From the NCBI GenBank assembly GCA_004357385.1, contig SMWF01000019.1, forward strand, positions 1 through 64,000: a stretch of DNA of 64,000 nucleotides, given 5' to 3'. Positions 16,264 through 26,241 of this stretch are shown one piece after another. The number at the start of each line of letters is the position of its first letter. Position 1 is the first letter of the stretch. The notes under the pieces were generated by a model. It ran no database searches. It saw only the letters and a program-made list of their open reading frames with translations, and had not been told where the DNA came from. This DNA is from Gammaproteobacteria bacterium (GTDB lineage Bacteria > Pseudomonadota > Gammaproteobacteria > Pseudomonadales > Azotimanducaceae). Made by a program: the position numbers and the translations under genes.

Positions 16264-17249
16264 CAGCCCGGGGTCGATAGTTGCATGGCCACGGTATCGA
16301 GCAGTCTAGCGGCGATGTCGAGGGAAAACTGCGCATCGAGTTCCCGAATGCAGGTTGGACAGGTCACATTGACTTCGGTCAGGTAGTCACCAATCACATC
16401 GATGCCGACGAAGGTCAGGCCACGCGACTTCAGCTCGGGTCCCACCCGTTCCGCGATCCAGCGGTCGCGGTCGGTCAGTGGCCGGCCCTCGCCAGTGCCG
16501 CCAGCGGCGAGGTTGGCGCGCGCTTCCCCCGCCATGGGGATTCGGGCCAGGGCGTAGTCCACCGGTTCGCCATCGATCATGAGAATACGTTTGTCGCCGT
16601 CGCTGATCTCAGGCAGAAACTTCTGAGCCATGATCTGTTCCTGCCCGTGCCGGGTCAGCGTCTCCAGGATTACCGAGAGATTTGGATCGTCCCGTTTGAC
16701 CCTGAATACCGAACTGCCGCCCATTCCGTCCAGCGGTTTGACCACCATGTCGCCGTGCTCGGCTTGAAACTCCCGGATCAGATCCGCGCGTCGAGTCACC
16801 AGCAGGGGCGGACAGCAGTCGGGGAAAGCGGTCGCGAAATATTTCTCGTTACAGTCTCTGATGCTGGCCGGCCGGTTGACCACCAATGCCCCGTCCTGCT
16901 GCGCGCGCTCGAGCAGGTAGGTCGAGTAGATGTACTCCATATTGAAGGGGGGATCCTTGCGCATGAATATCACGTCGAAGGATCCCAGAGGGCTCGGTTC
17001 CTCCGCGCCAAGGTCGTACCAGGCACGGCCCTCGACGGCCGCCGGATCGAGAGCCTCGGCGAACGCTGGATCGAGATCGAGGCGGCGCCCGTAACCCCAC
17101 ACTTTGGCATCGTGATGGGCGAGGTCCTGCTGTTGCAGATAGGTCACTTCCCAGCCGCGTGCCTGGGCGGCACGGATCATCGCCAGCGTGCTGTCCTTTT
17201 TCAGGTTGATCCGGTCCAGCGGATCCATGACGAATGCGATTCGGGTCAT
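16263..17249 (-). CDS. gshB: Glutathione synthetase
   Basis: GshB joins gamma-glutamylcysteine and glycine with ATP to make glutathione. The 328-residue ATP-grasp enzyme shows FVMDPLDRINLKKDST at the N-terminus, VVKPLDGMGGSSVFR in the central ATP-grasp part, and ICDG-region equivalents RIPMAGEARANLAAGGTGEGRPLT and GIDVIGDYLTEVNVTCPT. It diverges from pilG and is upstream of the TonB-like gene, which it touches. Confidence 0.97.
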   Translation of the reverse strand: MTRIAFVMDPLDRINLKKDSTLAMIRAAQARGWEVTYLQQQDLAHHDAKVWGYGRRLDLDPAFAEALDPAAVEGRAWYDLGAEEPSPLGSFDVIFMRKDPPFNMEYIYSTYLLERAQQDGALVVNRPASIRDCNEKYFATAFPDCCPPLLVTRRADLIREFQAEHGDMVVKPLDGMGGSSVFRVKRDDPNLSVILETLTRHGQEQIMAQKFLPEISDGDKRILMIDGEPVDYALARIPMAGEARANLAAGGTGEGRPLTDRDRWIAERVGPELKSRGLTFVGIDVIGDYLTEVNVTCPTCIRELDAQFSLDIAARLLDTVAMQLSTPG

Positions 17250-17428
17250 CGCGAGAAAGTGCTGTCAGGGTGACGTTAAACTACCGATATGTGCGCTGTT
17301 CGGCAAGGATAATGCGACAGAATTCCCTTTACTGTCGGCAACTTATGGATTGACCCCAGAATACGTGTTACAAACGCTCGCGTCTGTCCAGCTGGTGGAC
17401 TTTCCGGCCGCAATCCAAGGATCGAGCA
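17250..17428. promoter_or_regulatory. Divergent gshB/pilG control region
   Basis: This 179-base non-coding gap must hold the gshB and pilG promoters. It is clearly more AT-rich than the surrounding genes. Candidate elements on the plus strand are GATAAT near 17310 and TTGACC near 17351, but neither has a well-spaced partner, so no promoter is asserted. No inverted repeat of note was found. Confidence 0.45.
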
Positions 17429-17809
17429 ATGGAAGAGGAACTTCAGGGCGTCAAGGTTTTGGTCATCGACGACTCTAAAACCATTCGCCGCAGCGCGGAA
17501 AATCTGCTGTCTAAAGCGGGCTGTGATGTCATCACGGCGACCGATGGATTCGACGCGCTCGCCAAGATCGCCGATTCGCATCCCGAGATTATCTTCGTCG
17601 ACATCATGATGCCACGACTGGACGGCTACCAGACCTGTGCATTGATCAAGAACAACAGTGAATTCAAAGCGACTCCGGTCGTCATGTTGTCCAGCAAGGA
17701 CGGCCTGTTCGACAAAGCCAAGGGTCGGATCGTCGGGTCCGATCGCTACATCACCAAGCCGTTCAGCCGAGAAGAGTTGCTGGGCACCATTCGAACGCTG
17801 GTAAGTTGA
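17429..17809 (+). CDS. pilG: Twitching motility response regulator PilG
   Basis: PilG is the single-domain CheY-like regulator that signals pilus extension and cAMP output in the Pil-Chp pathway. The 126-residue receiver has the acidic pair in VLVIDDSK, phospho-acceptor D58 in FVDIMMPRLDG and the conserved Lys in ITKPF. It has no output domain. It opens the chemosensory operon pilG-pilH-pilI-pilJ-chpA-chpC, with pilH 38 bases downstream. Confidence 0.96.
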   Translation: MEEELQGVKVLVIDDSKTIRRSAENLLSKAGCDVITATDGFDALAKIADSHPEIIFVDIMMPRLDGYQTCALIKNNSEFKATPVVMLSSKDGLFDKAKGRIVGSDRYITKPFSREELLGTIRTLVS

Positions 17810-17847
17810 TCAGGCGTTGTCACTTAAGCGCGATGCAGGCATGACTG

Positions 17848-18210
17848 ATGGCACGAATTCTCGTAGTTGACGACTCCCCGAGTGAGATTCACCAGTTCGT
17901 GAATTTCCTCGCCAAGCATGGTCACCAGGTATTGACCGCGGAATCCGGCGCGGACGGGATCGATCTGGCAAACGAGGAGCAACCCGACGTAATCCTGATG
18001 GACGTTGTCATGCCTGGCCTGAACGGATTTCAGGCGACCCGCCAGCTGACCCGTGCCAGTCAGACCCGGCACATCCCTGTGATCATCGTTTCATCTAAGA
18101 ATCAGGATACCGATCGCGTCTGGGGACAACGCCAGGGTGCGTGCGGATATCTCACCAAACCGGTCGATGAGCGAACGCTCATCAGCGCCGTCAATGGTGC
18201 CCTTGCCTAG
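17848..18210 (+). CDS. pilH: Twitching motility response regulator PilH
   Basis: PilH is the second single-domain receiver of the Pil-Chp system, thought to favour retraction or act as a phosphate sink. The 120-residue protein has VVDDSPSE, phospho-acceptor D52 in LMDVVMPGLNG and the Lys in YLTKPVD, and QRQGACGYL just before it as in other PilH proteins. It is nine bases before pilI. Confidence 0.95.
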   Translation: MARILVVDDSPSEIHQFVNFLAKHGHQVLTAESGADGIDLANEEQPDVILMDVVMPGLNGFQATRQLTRASQTRHIPVIIVSSKNQDTDRVWGQRQGACGYLTKPVDERTLISAVNGALA

Positions 18211-18219
18211 GAGTGCACG

Positions 18220-18756
18220 ATGGCGGCCAACGGCGTACTGGACATACTGCGAGATATCGAAACGGACACGTTGCGCAATGCGGCCCCACTGCCGCTGAAA
18301 CGTGACACCCGCCCGGAGTGGCAGGGACTCGGCTTTCAGATCTCGGGGGTTCGTCTGGTCGCGCCACTTTCAGAGGTCAGTGAAATTCTTACCCCGCCGC
18401 GCGTCACCGCGCTGCCGCGGGTGAAGGACTGGATGCTGGGCATCGCCAATGTGCGCGGCCGGTTGATTCCGGTCATCGACTTGCATCGCTTCATGGGGAT
18501 CGCGACCACGGTACCTCGAACCCAGTGGCGAGTGCTGGTGGTGGAGCAGGGCGAAACAATCGCCGGATTGCTGGTTGAGCAGTCGCTCGGAATGCAGCAT
18601 TTTCTCGATGACAGTTTCGAAGAAGGCCAGCCGGAAGGGCTGGACGCGATACATCCCTACATCCAGGGTGCGTATCGACACGGTGGTCGCGTGTTTTACG
18701 TGGTCAGTCTCACGTCTCTGATCAGGGACGAAAAGTTCAACGACGTAGCGAGTTAA
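18220..18756 (+). CDS. pilI: CheW-like adaptor PilI
   Basis: PilI couples the chemoreceptor PilJ to the kinase ChpA. The 178-residue protein is a single CheW domain: [46 protein letters not shown] and a C-terminal VVSLTSLI. It lies between pilH and pilJ, 16 bases before pilJ. Confidence 0.95.
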   Translation: MAANGVLDILRDIETDTLRNAAPLPLKRDTRPEWQGLGFQISGVRLVAPLSEVSEILTPPRVTALPRVKDWMLGIANVRGRLIPVIDLHRFMGIATTVPRTQWRVLVVEQGETIAGLLVEQSLGMQHFLDDSFEEGQPEGLDAIHPYIQGAYRHGGRVFYVVSLTSLIRDEKFNDVAS

Positions 18757-18772
18757 ACGTGGGTTTTCAGGT

Positions 18773-20005
18773 ATGAAGACGAAAAAAGTTTCAGGAAGTC
18801 CCTTATTGAGCGCGCTGACGCTCTTGCTGTTGGTCACCTTGGGAGCGATGGGCTACACAATCGTAACCGATGACCAGCCGATTATGGGTAACTACGGGTT
18901 GATGCTCGCCGTTGGCGGTATCGTGCTGGTGGCGATAATCTCGATGTTGCTGGTCCGGGATGCGCGCAAGCGTCTGGGGGAACAGGCCGACCAGAACGAA
19001 CGCAACCAGGCGGCGATTCTACAATTGCTGGACGAGATCGCTGAGTTGGCCGAAGGCGATCTGACGGTCCATGCGTCGGTGACGGAGAATTTCACCGGCG
19101 CGATTGCCGATTCGATCAATTTCGCGATCGACCAAATGCGTGGGCTGGTCTCGAACATCAACCGGATTTCGCTGCGGGTTTCGAAGGCGGCCGAAGAAAC
19201 GCAAGCGGCGGCGGGCAGCCTCGCCGGCGCCTCCGAAAGTCAGGCGCGGGAAATCAGCGCAGCCTCGGCGGCGATTAGCGAGATGGCTATATCGATCGAT
19301 CAGGTGTCGTCGAATGCCGCCGAATCCGCCTCGGTGGCGGAGCGGGCAGTCGCCATTGCCAACAAGGGTTCGGAAGTGGTGCAAGCGACGATCACCGGTA
19401 TGGACAACATTCGAGGTCAAATCCAGGAAACCTCGAAACGGATCAAGCGCCTCGGCGAGTCGAGCCAGGAGATTGGGGACATCGTTTCTCTGATCAACGA
19501 CATTGCCGATCAGACCAACATCCTGTCTCTTAACGCGGCGATTCAGGCCTCCATGGCCGGCGATGCGGGCCGGGGTTTTGCGGTGGTTGCGGATGAGGTC
19601 CAGCGACTCGCGGAGCGTTCGTCTGCTGCGACCAAGCAGATAGCGGCGCTGGTCAAGACGATTCAGACCGATACCAACGAGGCGGTGATTTCCATGGAGA
19701 CCACCACGGCGGAAGTAGTCAACGGTGCCAAGCGCGCCCAGGACGCAGGGGTTTCGCTGGAGGAAATTGAGAACGTTTCGACCTCTCTTGCGGAGTTGAT
19801 CCAGAACATTTCGAATGCCGCGCGCCAACAAGCCGCGTCGGCGGGCCACGTGTCGAACACCATGAACGTGATTCAGGAGATTGCGGGTCAGACTACGCAG
19901 AGCACGGAGGCGACTGCGAAATCGATCGCCGAACTCGCGGAAATGTCCAATGAGATGCGGGTGTCGGTCGAAGGATTTACGCTGCCTGGCGAAAATACCG
20001 CCTAA
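18773..20005 (+). CDS. pilJ: Chemoreceptor PilJ, short form without periplasmic domain
   Basis: PilJ is the methyl-accepting receptor of the Pil-Chp system. Here it has only 410 residues against roughly 680 in Pseudomonas. Two membrane helices (about 10-32 and 40-62) are separated by only about eight residues (TDDQPIM), so the two periplasmic PilJ sensor modules that contact pilin are absent. After the second helix come a HAMP-like linker, a long coiled coil and the conserved signalling tip [23 protein letters not shown] / [18 protein letters not shown]. It can still join PilI and ChpA but must sense inside the membrane or cytoplasm. Confidence 0.93.
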   Translation: MKTKKVSGSPLLSALTLLLLVTLGAMGYTIVTDDQPIMGNYGLMLAVGGIVLVAIISMLLVRDARKRLGEQADQNERNQAAILQLLDEIAELAEGDLTVHASVTENFTGAIADSINFAIDQMRGLVSNINRISLRVSKAAEETQAAAGSLAGASESQAREISAASAAISEMAISIDQVSSNAAESASVAERAVAIANKGSEVVQATITGMDNIRGQIQETSKRIKRLGESSQEIGDIVSLINDIADQTNILSLNAAIQASMAGDAGRGFAVVADEVQRLAERSSAATKQIAALVKTIQTDTNEAVISMETTTAEVVNGAKRAQDAGVSLEEIENVSTSLAELIQNISNAARQQAASAGHVSNTMNVIQEIAGQTTQSTEATAKSIAELAEMSNEMRVSVEGFTLPGENTA

Positions 20006-20076
20006 CGGCTTCGCGCGGGGCGGCCGGAGACGCTGCTTTATCGCGCACGGTTGTTGAGCGCCGAACGGGACTACTG

Positions 20077-23000
20077 ATGACAGCAGGCCGAGAACACTTC
20101 GCCCTCGACTGGCTCAAAGATGAGCTCGACGAAACGCTGAAGGTTGCGCGCCTGGCGCTGGAATCCTATTCGGAGTCCGGGCAGGACGCGACGCGAATGC
20201 GCAATTGTCTGACGGCGCTACATCAAGTTCACGGCACGCTGCTGATGCTCGAATTGACGGGTGTGACGGTGCTGTCTGACGAACTCGAGCAGCTTGCCCA
20301 GGCGATGCATGATGGGACGGTCGTTGATCTGGACGCCGCGCAGCAACTGCTGATGCAGGGAATCCTGCAACTGCCCGCGCATCTGGAGGAAATTCAGAGA
20401 GGCCTGCCGGATACACGTCGCGCCGTATTGGTACTCGCCAACGACATTCGTCTGGCGCGTGGCGAACGGGGTTTTTCCGATGCGGCGGGTTTGACGCCGA
20501 CCGAACTGCTGCGACCGGCTGATAGTAAATCTCTGGACCGGTTCGATGAAATCGACGGGGCCGATAAGGCGCGGAAGATTCGCGGCGCCTTCCAGCAGGT
20601 CCTGCTTTCGTTGCTCAAAGGCCGGGGTCGGGACGACGCTGCTGCGGTGTTGTCCAAGGTGGCGGTCGGATTAGAACGGATCTGCGAAGGCGCACCTATT
20701 GTGGTGCTGTGGCGGGCGTTGGGCGCGTACCTTGGCAGCGTGGCAGCCGCCGGTGACGCGTTGAGTGGCGATGTTGTGAAAGTACTTCGCCGGGTTGATG
20801 CCGAAATCAAGAACCTGGCGACCATCGGCAGAGAAGCGCTCCTGCAACCGGTCAACACGGCGCTGGTCGGGGTGCTGGTGGACGCTGCCATTCAACGGGG
20901 CGCCGAGAACGTCGAGCTCAGGCAGATCGCCGACGCGCTGGCGCTGGAAGCAGGGTCCCAGACGGCGGCGATTTCCGGTCGCGAAGCAATGCAACACGCC
21001 GCCAGCGCGTTGCGGGAAGATCTGGCAGCGATCAAGGATCAGTTGGACATGTTCGTACGCTCGGACGAGCGCACGGCGGATGGATTCAAACAGCTTGCCA
21101 CGCCCCTCAGGCAGATCGGTAGTACGCTGTCGATACTGGGATTTGAAAGCTCGCGTGAAATTCTTTCGGACCAGGTTTCGGCATTGAACGCGGCATTGGA
21201 AACCGGTGTTGTCGACGATGCGGTGTTGATGGGTATTGCCGGAGCGCTGATTCAGGTCGATGAGAACCTTGCCGCGCTTGGACGTTCGCGCACCTCGACG
21301 CTCGCGGGAACGAGTGAAGCCGCGGCGATCATTTCGGATGCCCAGGTCGCAGTGCTCAACGAAGCGCGCAACGGCCTGGATGAAACCAAGCATGCGGTGG
21401 TCGACTACATCACCGCGCAATGGGATGTCAGCCGGTTGGAGGCGATTCCCGATTTGCTCAACGCGGTAAAGGGAGCGCTGGCCATCGTGCCCCTGGCAAT
21501 GCCGGCAGTGCTCCTGGGACAGTGCGCGGATTACGTCAGAAATCATTTGCTGCGTGGCGAGAAACCCGATTGGCAGGCCCTGGATCATTTTGCCGACGCG
21601 ATCAGTGGGGTTGACTACTTCCTCGAGCGCCTGATCGCGGAAGGCGCGCCCCCGGGCGATGAGATTCTGGTGGTTGTGCAGCGCAGCCTCGCGGCGCTTG
21701 GCGTTGCGGGGTTAGACCCGGACGAGGTCACCGCCGAACCGGTACTCATGGAAGCTGTCACCGAGACTGCCGAGGCCGAGAATGAAGCCGCCCGCGATGA
21801 ACGCGCCCGCGATGAACCCGCGCGCGATGAAGCTGCCCGCGATGGACCCGCCGAGGATCCATCTGCGAGCCCGGACAGTGAGTTTTCACTGGAGCTGCTC
21901 GATGAGCCCGAACCAGAACCACCCACAGCTCAGGAGGGTGGAGCGCGTGTAGAAGAAGCAGACGTAGCACCGGATGCGGTGGAGCACGTCCAGGTGGATG
22001 CGCCCGTTGCCGCGACGGGACCATCGGGACCATCGGATCCATCGGAGCTAGCCCTCGAGCCGATGGATGAACAACCCGTTGGCGCGATGGCGGACGATGA
22101 GGAGCCATCTCCGATCGTCGAGGCGGTGGAGTTCAGTCGCGAGGAGCATGAGTTCGACGCCCTCGCCGAGTCAACTGCACCAGAGTCTCCTGCCGGCGAC
22201 GAGGACGCCGACGCCGTGGATGGCGAGGCGCCGCTCGAACAACCGGTGCCCCTGGCACCGGTGGCAGAGGAACCCGCTGACGTAACCGATGAAGAATTCG
22301 ACGAGGAGATCGTTGAAATCTTCGCCGAGGAAGTGACCGAGGTGCTCGCGTCGGTCGATGACTGGTTGCCGCAGTGGGCCGACGGGTATTCAAACGAGGA
22401 GGCGTTGACCGAGACCCGGCGCGCGTTCCACACGCTCAAAGGCAGCGGTCGAATGGTGGGCGCGGAGGTGATCGGCAAGCTGGCCTGGTCGATCGAGAAC
22501 ATGCTCAACCGGGTCATGGACGGCACCATCGAGCCCCACGAACAGGTGGTATCGCTGATTGGTGAAGCGAGCCGCCTGATCCCGTCGCTTAGCGAAGCGT
22601 TTCGTGCGCGGCAGCCGGTTGAAGAAGAATCCATTGCCGCAATCGTGGGGAGAGCCGATGTGCTCTCCTCGGGCGGGCGTATCGAGGAGCTTGATGCTCC
22701 GGTCGAGATTCCGGACGAAGCGGAAGTCGAAGCTGATTTCGAATCCGGGCCAGACATGGAAGCGCAGCAGATATCGACCGTTGGAACGTCGCAAGAGCCG
22801 GACTTGCATGAGCCGGAAGTCGACGTGCCGGAAACGGTAGCCGTCGATGAACCGGAGACTCTTGCCGACAGCGCTAAAGACCCCAAGGTGATGGCGCTCT
22901 TCGAGGAAGAGGCGAATCGTCAACTCGAAATTCTGGAGAGCCGGTTCAACAGCGAGGACGACATCGCCGAACTCGAACTCGACGAGGCGGTTATGCGTGC

Positions 23001-26000
23001 GCTGCATACCCTTCGCGGCAGCGCCGCGATGGCTGGCATCGACGGCGTTGCAGGGGTTGCCACCCCACTGTACGAAGTGGCGACAGCGTTCAGGGATACG
23101 ATGCAGACAATCACCCCGGACCTGTTCGATTTCCTCCAGCAAGGCGTGTTCGCCTTGCGCCGTAGCCTTGATGCGCTGGGCGCCGGGAACGAGCCGGATG
23201 AAGACCAGTCGTTGTTTGAATCCGAGGCACGGCGAATTATCGCGGAGCTGGGTGCCGATCACGCATCAGGACTCAGCTCTCTGTTGCAGCTCGACGGCAC
23301 CTCGGTCCTGGTCGGTGCGAGCGATCAGCTGATCGATTGGCGCCAAAGTGGCTCTCCTTCCGATGGTCTGGTGGATGTGGTGGCGGCGCTCCACGAGGTT
23401 CGGAACGAATGCCAGAGCCGGGGCATGGACGGGGTAGCGGATCTCTGCGACGGTCTGATTGAAAGCTACGAACATTTCGAAGCCGTCCCGCCTTCAGCGG
23501 CCGCGTTCGAGTCGTTGGACGAAGGTCACGAACTGCTGCTGGAGGTGTTCGATCGCATCGCGGCGGATCAGGAACCGCCCGATATGACCCCTGGGGTTGG
23601 CAAGCTGGCAGCGGCCAGGTTGGAAGCGCCCGAAACCTTATCAGCGCCGCCTAAGGCGGACCCGGAGTTGGGCAGCGCGGAAGTATTCAAATTCCCGACC
23701 GTGGACACCAAAGCCCCGACGGATGGCGGGCCGGATTTGCCCGGGCCTGAGCTGCAGGCGCAGCCCGAGGAAACGCCCCCCGACCAAGCGGGGCCCGCGG
23801 CGGAACAACGGAACGTGGCACGGCGCACGCTCCAGCTGCCCGATGATGTCGATGAGGAAATTCTGGAGATCTTCTTCGAGGAGGCGGATGAGCTTCTCGA
23901 ATCCATCGATCACGGTGTTCATGAATGGATCGACGCGCGTGACAATCGCGTGTACTTGGAAAACCTTCTGCGAGACCTGCATACGCTGAAAGGCGGCGCC
24001 AGGCTTGCCGGACTGATGGAGCTTGGCGACGAAACTCATGCCCTGGAGTCCCACCTGGTGGCGGTGCAGAACGAAGAAGCCGCTCCGGACGATGAGTTTT
24101 TCAGCGACCTGCAACGACGCCACGATGAACTTGCCACGACCGTGTTGCTGCTCAAGGCGGCCGCACAGGGTGAGGAAATAGATCCGGAGAGCGTGCCGGC
24201 CGGGGTGGATGCCCCCGTCGAGAGTCAGCTCCCTGACGATGAGCCCGCGGAAGCCAATGCGGAACCCGAGGTGGCTGCGGCCAAAGACCTCGAGGTCGCT
24301 ACGGCCGAAGAACCGATCGTACCGGTAGAGCCTGCGGAGCTGCAGACTGCAGAAGTGGCGCCGTTGGACCTGGAAACGGAACCGGAAACCGAGTCCCAGG
24401 CCCAGACGCCGGCGCGGGCGAGCGAGCCACGCGAGATGGTCCGGGTTTCGGCGACCCTGCTCGAAGAATTGGTCAATCTGGCCGGCGAAAACAGTATCGT
24501 TCGATCGCGAATAGAACAGGTTATCAACGATTTCTCCGGGTCCCTGGAAGAAATGGAAACCACCATCGAACGGGTTCGCGAGCAGCTCCGGCGCCTGGAG
24601 ATCGAGACTGAAGCGCAGGTGTTGTTCCGCCACGCACGCGGCGATGGGCCTGTCTATGATGAGTTCGATCCGTTGGAAATGGATCGTTACTCCCAGCTGC
24701 AGCAGGTGTCCAAAAGCCTGTCGGAAACCGCCTCCGACATGTTGGAATTGAAGGAAACCCTGGCGAACAAGGTGCGCGAGTCCGAAACGCTGCTCATTCA
24801 GCAGGCACGGGTCAACACGGAACTTCAGGAAGGCCTCATGCGTACCCGCATGGTGCCCTTCAGCCGATTGCTGCCGCGCTTGCGCAGAATCGTAAGACAG
24901 GTGGCCCGCGACCTTGGCAAGCAGGTCGAATTCCACGCCTTTAACGCCGAGGGCGAGTTAGACCGCAATGTGCTCGAACGCATGGTTCCAGCGCTGGAAC
25001 ACATGCTGCGCAACTCGGTCGATCACGGGATCGAGATGCCCAACGTGCGCTCCAACTTCGGCAAGCCCGAGTTGGGCCGGATCGATCTGCGTCTGTCACG
25101 TGAGGCCGGCGATGTCGTCATTGAGATCACCGACGATGGCGCCGGTATCGACGTCGAAACCGTGCGCGCCAAAGCGATTGAACGGGGCTTGATGTCCGCG
25201 GACGCCTGGATGGCGGACGACGACATTCTGCAGTTCGTGCTGGCGCCCGGATTTACCACGGCAAAGGAGGTCACCCAGATATCCGGTCGAGGCGTTGGCA
25301 TGGACGTGGTACACAGCGCCGTCAAAGAGCTCGGCGGCAGCATCGACATCATGTCGATGCCGGGCAAAGGCACGCGCTTTACGGTACGCCTGCCGTTTAC
25401 GGTTTCCGTCAGCCGAGCGCTGATGGTGTCGGTGGGCGACGATATGTATGCGGTGCCGTTGAACAACATCGAAGGTATCGTTCGGGTCGCTACGCGAGAG
25501 CTCGCTGAGCTGTCCGACCCAAAAGGTATGGGTTTCGAATACGCGGGCGTGCCCTACCGGGTGCGCTATCTGGGGAGCTACATCGGGCGCGAATACGTGC
25601 CGCGTCCCGATCAGACGTCGGTGCCGATGGTACTGTTCCGTTCCGGAGACCAGGCGCTGGCGGTACATGTCGACAGCGTGCAGGGCAGCCGGGAGATCGT
25701 GGTGAAGAGTCTCGGGCCGCAATTTGCTGGTGTCGGTGGAATCTCGGGCGCAACGATTCTCGGCGATGGCAGTGTGGTGGTGATCCTCGATCTCATCACG
25801 TTGATTCGCGCGGACACGGGAGCCAGCACGCAGGTGCGGTCGGAACGACCGCAGTACGCGAGCGATCCAGCTCGGCCGAAATGCGTAATGGTGGTGGACG
25901 ACTCCGTCACCGTTCGCAAAGTAACGTCGCGTCTGCTCGAACGACAGGGCATGGAAGTGATCGTAGCCAAGGACGGGGTAGAAGCGATGGCGCTGCTGCA

Positions 26001-26241
26001 GGAACGACGCCCGGACATCATTCTTCTCGACATCGAAATGCCACGGATGGATGGCTTCGAGGTGGCCCGCCAGGTGCGTCACGATCAGGGGTTCGCAGAG
26101 CTGCCGATCGTCATAATCAGCTCGCGGACAGGCAGCAAGCATCAGGAGCGCGCCACCGAGCTTGGTGTCAATCGATTCCTTGGCAAACCGTTCCAGGAGA
26201 GCGAGTTACTCGCGATCATCGACGAGCTGGTGGAAATATGA
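20077..26241 (+). CDS. chpA: ChpA hybrid histidine kinase of the pilus chemosensory system
   Basis: ChpA is the CheA-type kinase that phosphorylates PilG and PilH. The 2054-residue protein has, in order: a degenerate N-terminal Hpt (LHQVHGTL around 48-55); a long helical region; an acidic linker with 15-bp repeats (about 570-595) and a GPS repeat (about 647-656); three good Hpt domains with phospho-His H785 (HTLKGSG), H977 (HTLRGSA) and H1302 (HTLKGGAR); dimerisation and ATPase domains (about 1450-1770; HMLRNSVDHGIE, DDGAGID, GRGVGMDVV); a CheW-like domain; and a receiver with phospho-acceptor D1985. Pseudomonas ChpA is longer with more Xpt domains. No pilK precedes it. Confidence 0.97.
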   Translation: MTAGREHFALDWLKDELDETLKVARLALESYSESGQDATRMRNCLTALHQVHGTLLMLELTGVTVLSDELEQLAQAMHDGTVVDLDAAQQLLMQGILQLPAHLEEIQRGLPDTRRAVLVLANDIRLARGERGFSDAAGLTPTELLRPADSKSLDRFDEIDGADKARKIRGAFQQVLLSLLKGRGRDDAAAVLSKVAVGLERICEGAPIVVLWRALGAYLGSVAAAGDALSGDVVKVLRRVDAEIKNLATIGREALLQPVNTALVGVLVDAAIQRGAENVELRQIADALALEAGSQTAAISGREAMQHAASALREDLAAIKDQLDMFVRSDERTADGFKQLATPLRQIGSTLSILGFESSREILSDQVSALNAALETGVVDDAVLMGIAGALIQVDENLAALGRSRTSTLAGTSEAAAIISDAQVAVLNEARNGLDETKHAVVDYITAQWDVSRLEAIPDLLNAVKGALAIVPLAMPAVLLGQCADYVRNHLLRGEKPDWQALDHFADAISGVDYFLERLIAEGAPPGDEILVVVQRSLAALGVAGLDPDEVTAEPVLMEAVTETAEAENEAARDERARDEPARDEAARDGPAEDPSASPDSEFSLELLDEPEPEPPTAQEGGARVEEADVAPDAVEHVQVDAPVAATGPSGPSDPSELALEPMDEQPVGAMADDEEPSPIVEAVEFSREEHEFDALAESTAPESPAGDEDADAVDGEAPLEQPVPLAPVAEEPADVTDEEFDEEIVEIFAEEVTEVLASVDDWLPQWADGYSNEEALTETRRAFHTLKGSGRMVGAEVIGKLAWSIENMLNRVMDGTIEPHEQVVSLIGEASRLIPSLSEAFRARQPVEEESIAAIVGRADVLSSGGRIEELDAPVEIPDEAEVEADFESGPDMEAQQISTVGTSQEPDLHEPEVDVPETVAVDEPETLADSAKDPKVMALFEEEANRQLEILESRFNSEDDIAELELDEAVMRALHTLRGSAAMAGIDGVAGVATPLYEVATAFRDTMQTITPDLFDFLQQGVFALRRSLDALGAGNEPDEDQSLFESEARRIIAELGADHASGLSSLLQLDGTSVLVGASDQLIDWRQSGSPSDGLVDVVAALHEVRNECQSRGMDGVADLCDGLIESYEHFEAVPPSAAAFESLDEGHELLLEVFDRIAADQEPPDMTPGVGKLAAARLEAPETLSAPPKADPELGSAEVFKFPTVDTKAPTDGGPDLPGPELQAQPEETPPDQAGPAAEQRNVARRTLQLPDDVDEEILEIFFEEADELLESIDHGVHEWIDARDNRVYLENLLRDLHTLKGGARLAGLMELGDETHALESHLVAVQNEEAAPDDEFFSDLQRRHDELATTVLLLKAAAQGEEIDPESVPAGVDAPVESQLPDDEPAEANAEPEVAAAKDLEVATAEEPIVPVEPAELQTAEVAPLDLETEPETESQAQTPARASEPREMVRVSATLLEELVNLAGENSIVRSRIEQVINDFSGSLEEMETTIERVREQLRRLEIETEAQVLFRHARGDGPVYDEFDPLEMDRYSQLQQVSKSLSETASDMLELKETLANKVRESETLLIQQARVNTELQEGLMRTRMVPFSRLLPRLRRIVRQVARDLGKQVEFHAFNAEGELDRNVLERMVPALEHMLRNSVDHGIEMPNVRSNFGKPELGRIDLRLSREAGDVVIEITDDGAGIDVETVRAKAIERGLMSADAWMADDDILQFVLAPGFTTAKEVTQISGRGVGMDVVHSAVKELGGSIDIMSMPGKGTRFTVRLPFTVSVSRALMVSVGDDMYAVPLNNIEGIVRVATRELAELSDPKGMGFEYAGVPYRVRYLGSYIGREYVPRPDQTSVPMVLFRSGDQALAVHVDSVQGSREIVVKSLGPQFAGVGGISGATILGDGSVVVILDLITLIRADTGASTQVRSERPQYASDPARPKCVMVVDDSVTVRKVTSRLLERQGMEVIVAKDGVEAMALLQERRPDIILLDIEMPRMDGFEVARQVRHDQGFAELPIVIISSRTGSKHQERATELGVNRFLGKPFQESELLAIIDELVEI
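21784..21858 (+). repeat. Five 15-bp tandem repeats in the chpA linker
   Basis: Five units of 15 bases (21784-21798, 21799-21813, 21814-21828, 21829-21843, 21844-21858) follow the pattern GAAnCnGCCCGCGAT, the last one diverged. They encode E-x-A-R-D pentapeptides in the acidic linker between the N-terminal region and the first canonical Hpt. Because the unit is a multiple of three, copy changes would keep the frame and only alter linker length. Confidence 0.9.
22017..22043 (+). repeat. Nonamer repeat (GGGACCATC) in the chpA linker
   Basis: GGGACCATC occurs at 22017-22025 and 22026-22034, followed by GGATCCATC at 22035-22043. They encode Gly-Pro-Ser, Gly-Pro-Ser, Asp-Pro-Ser in the kinase linker. 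The unit differs by one base from the reverse complement of the pilT-pilU repeat at 13174, so both probably belong to the same dispersed repeat family. Confidence 0.85.

Noticed and set aside
21784-21858. CRISPR-like array
   Set aside because: The repeats are contiguous without spacers and in frame inside chpA, so they are coding tandem repeats.
23641-24936. Open frame of 431 codons on the minus strand
   Set aside because: It is antisense to chpA, whose domains run through the interval without a break.
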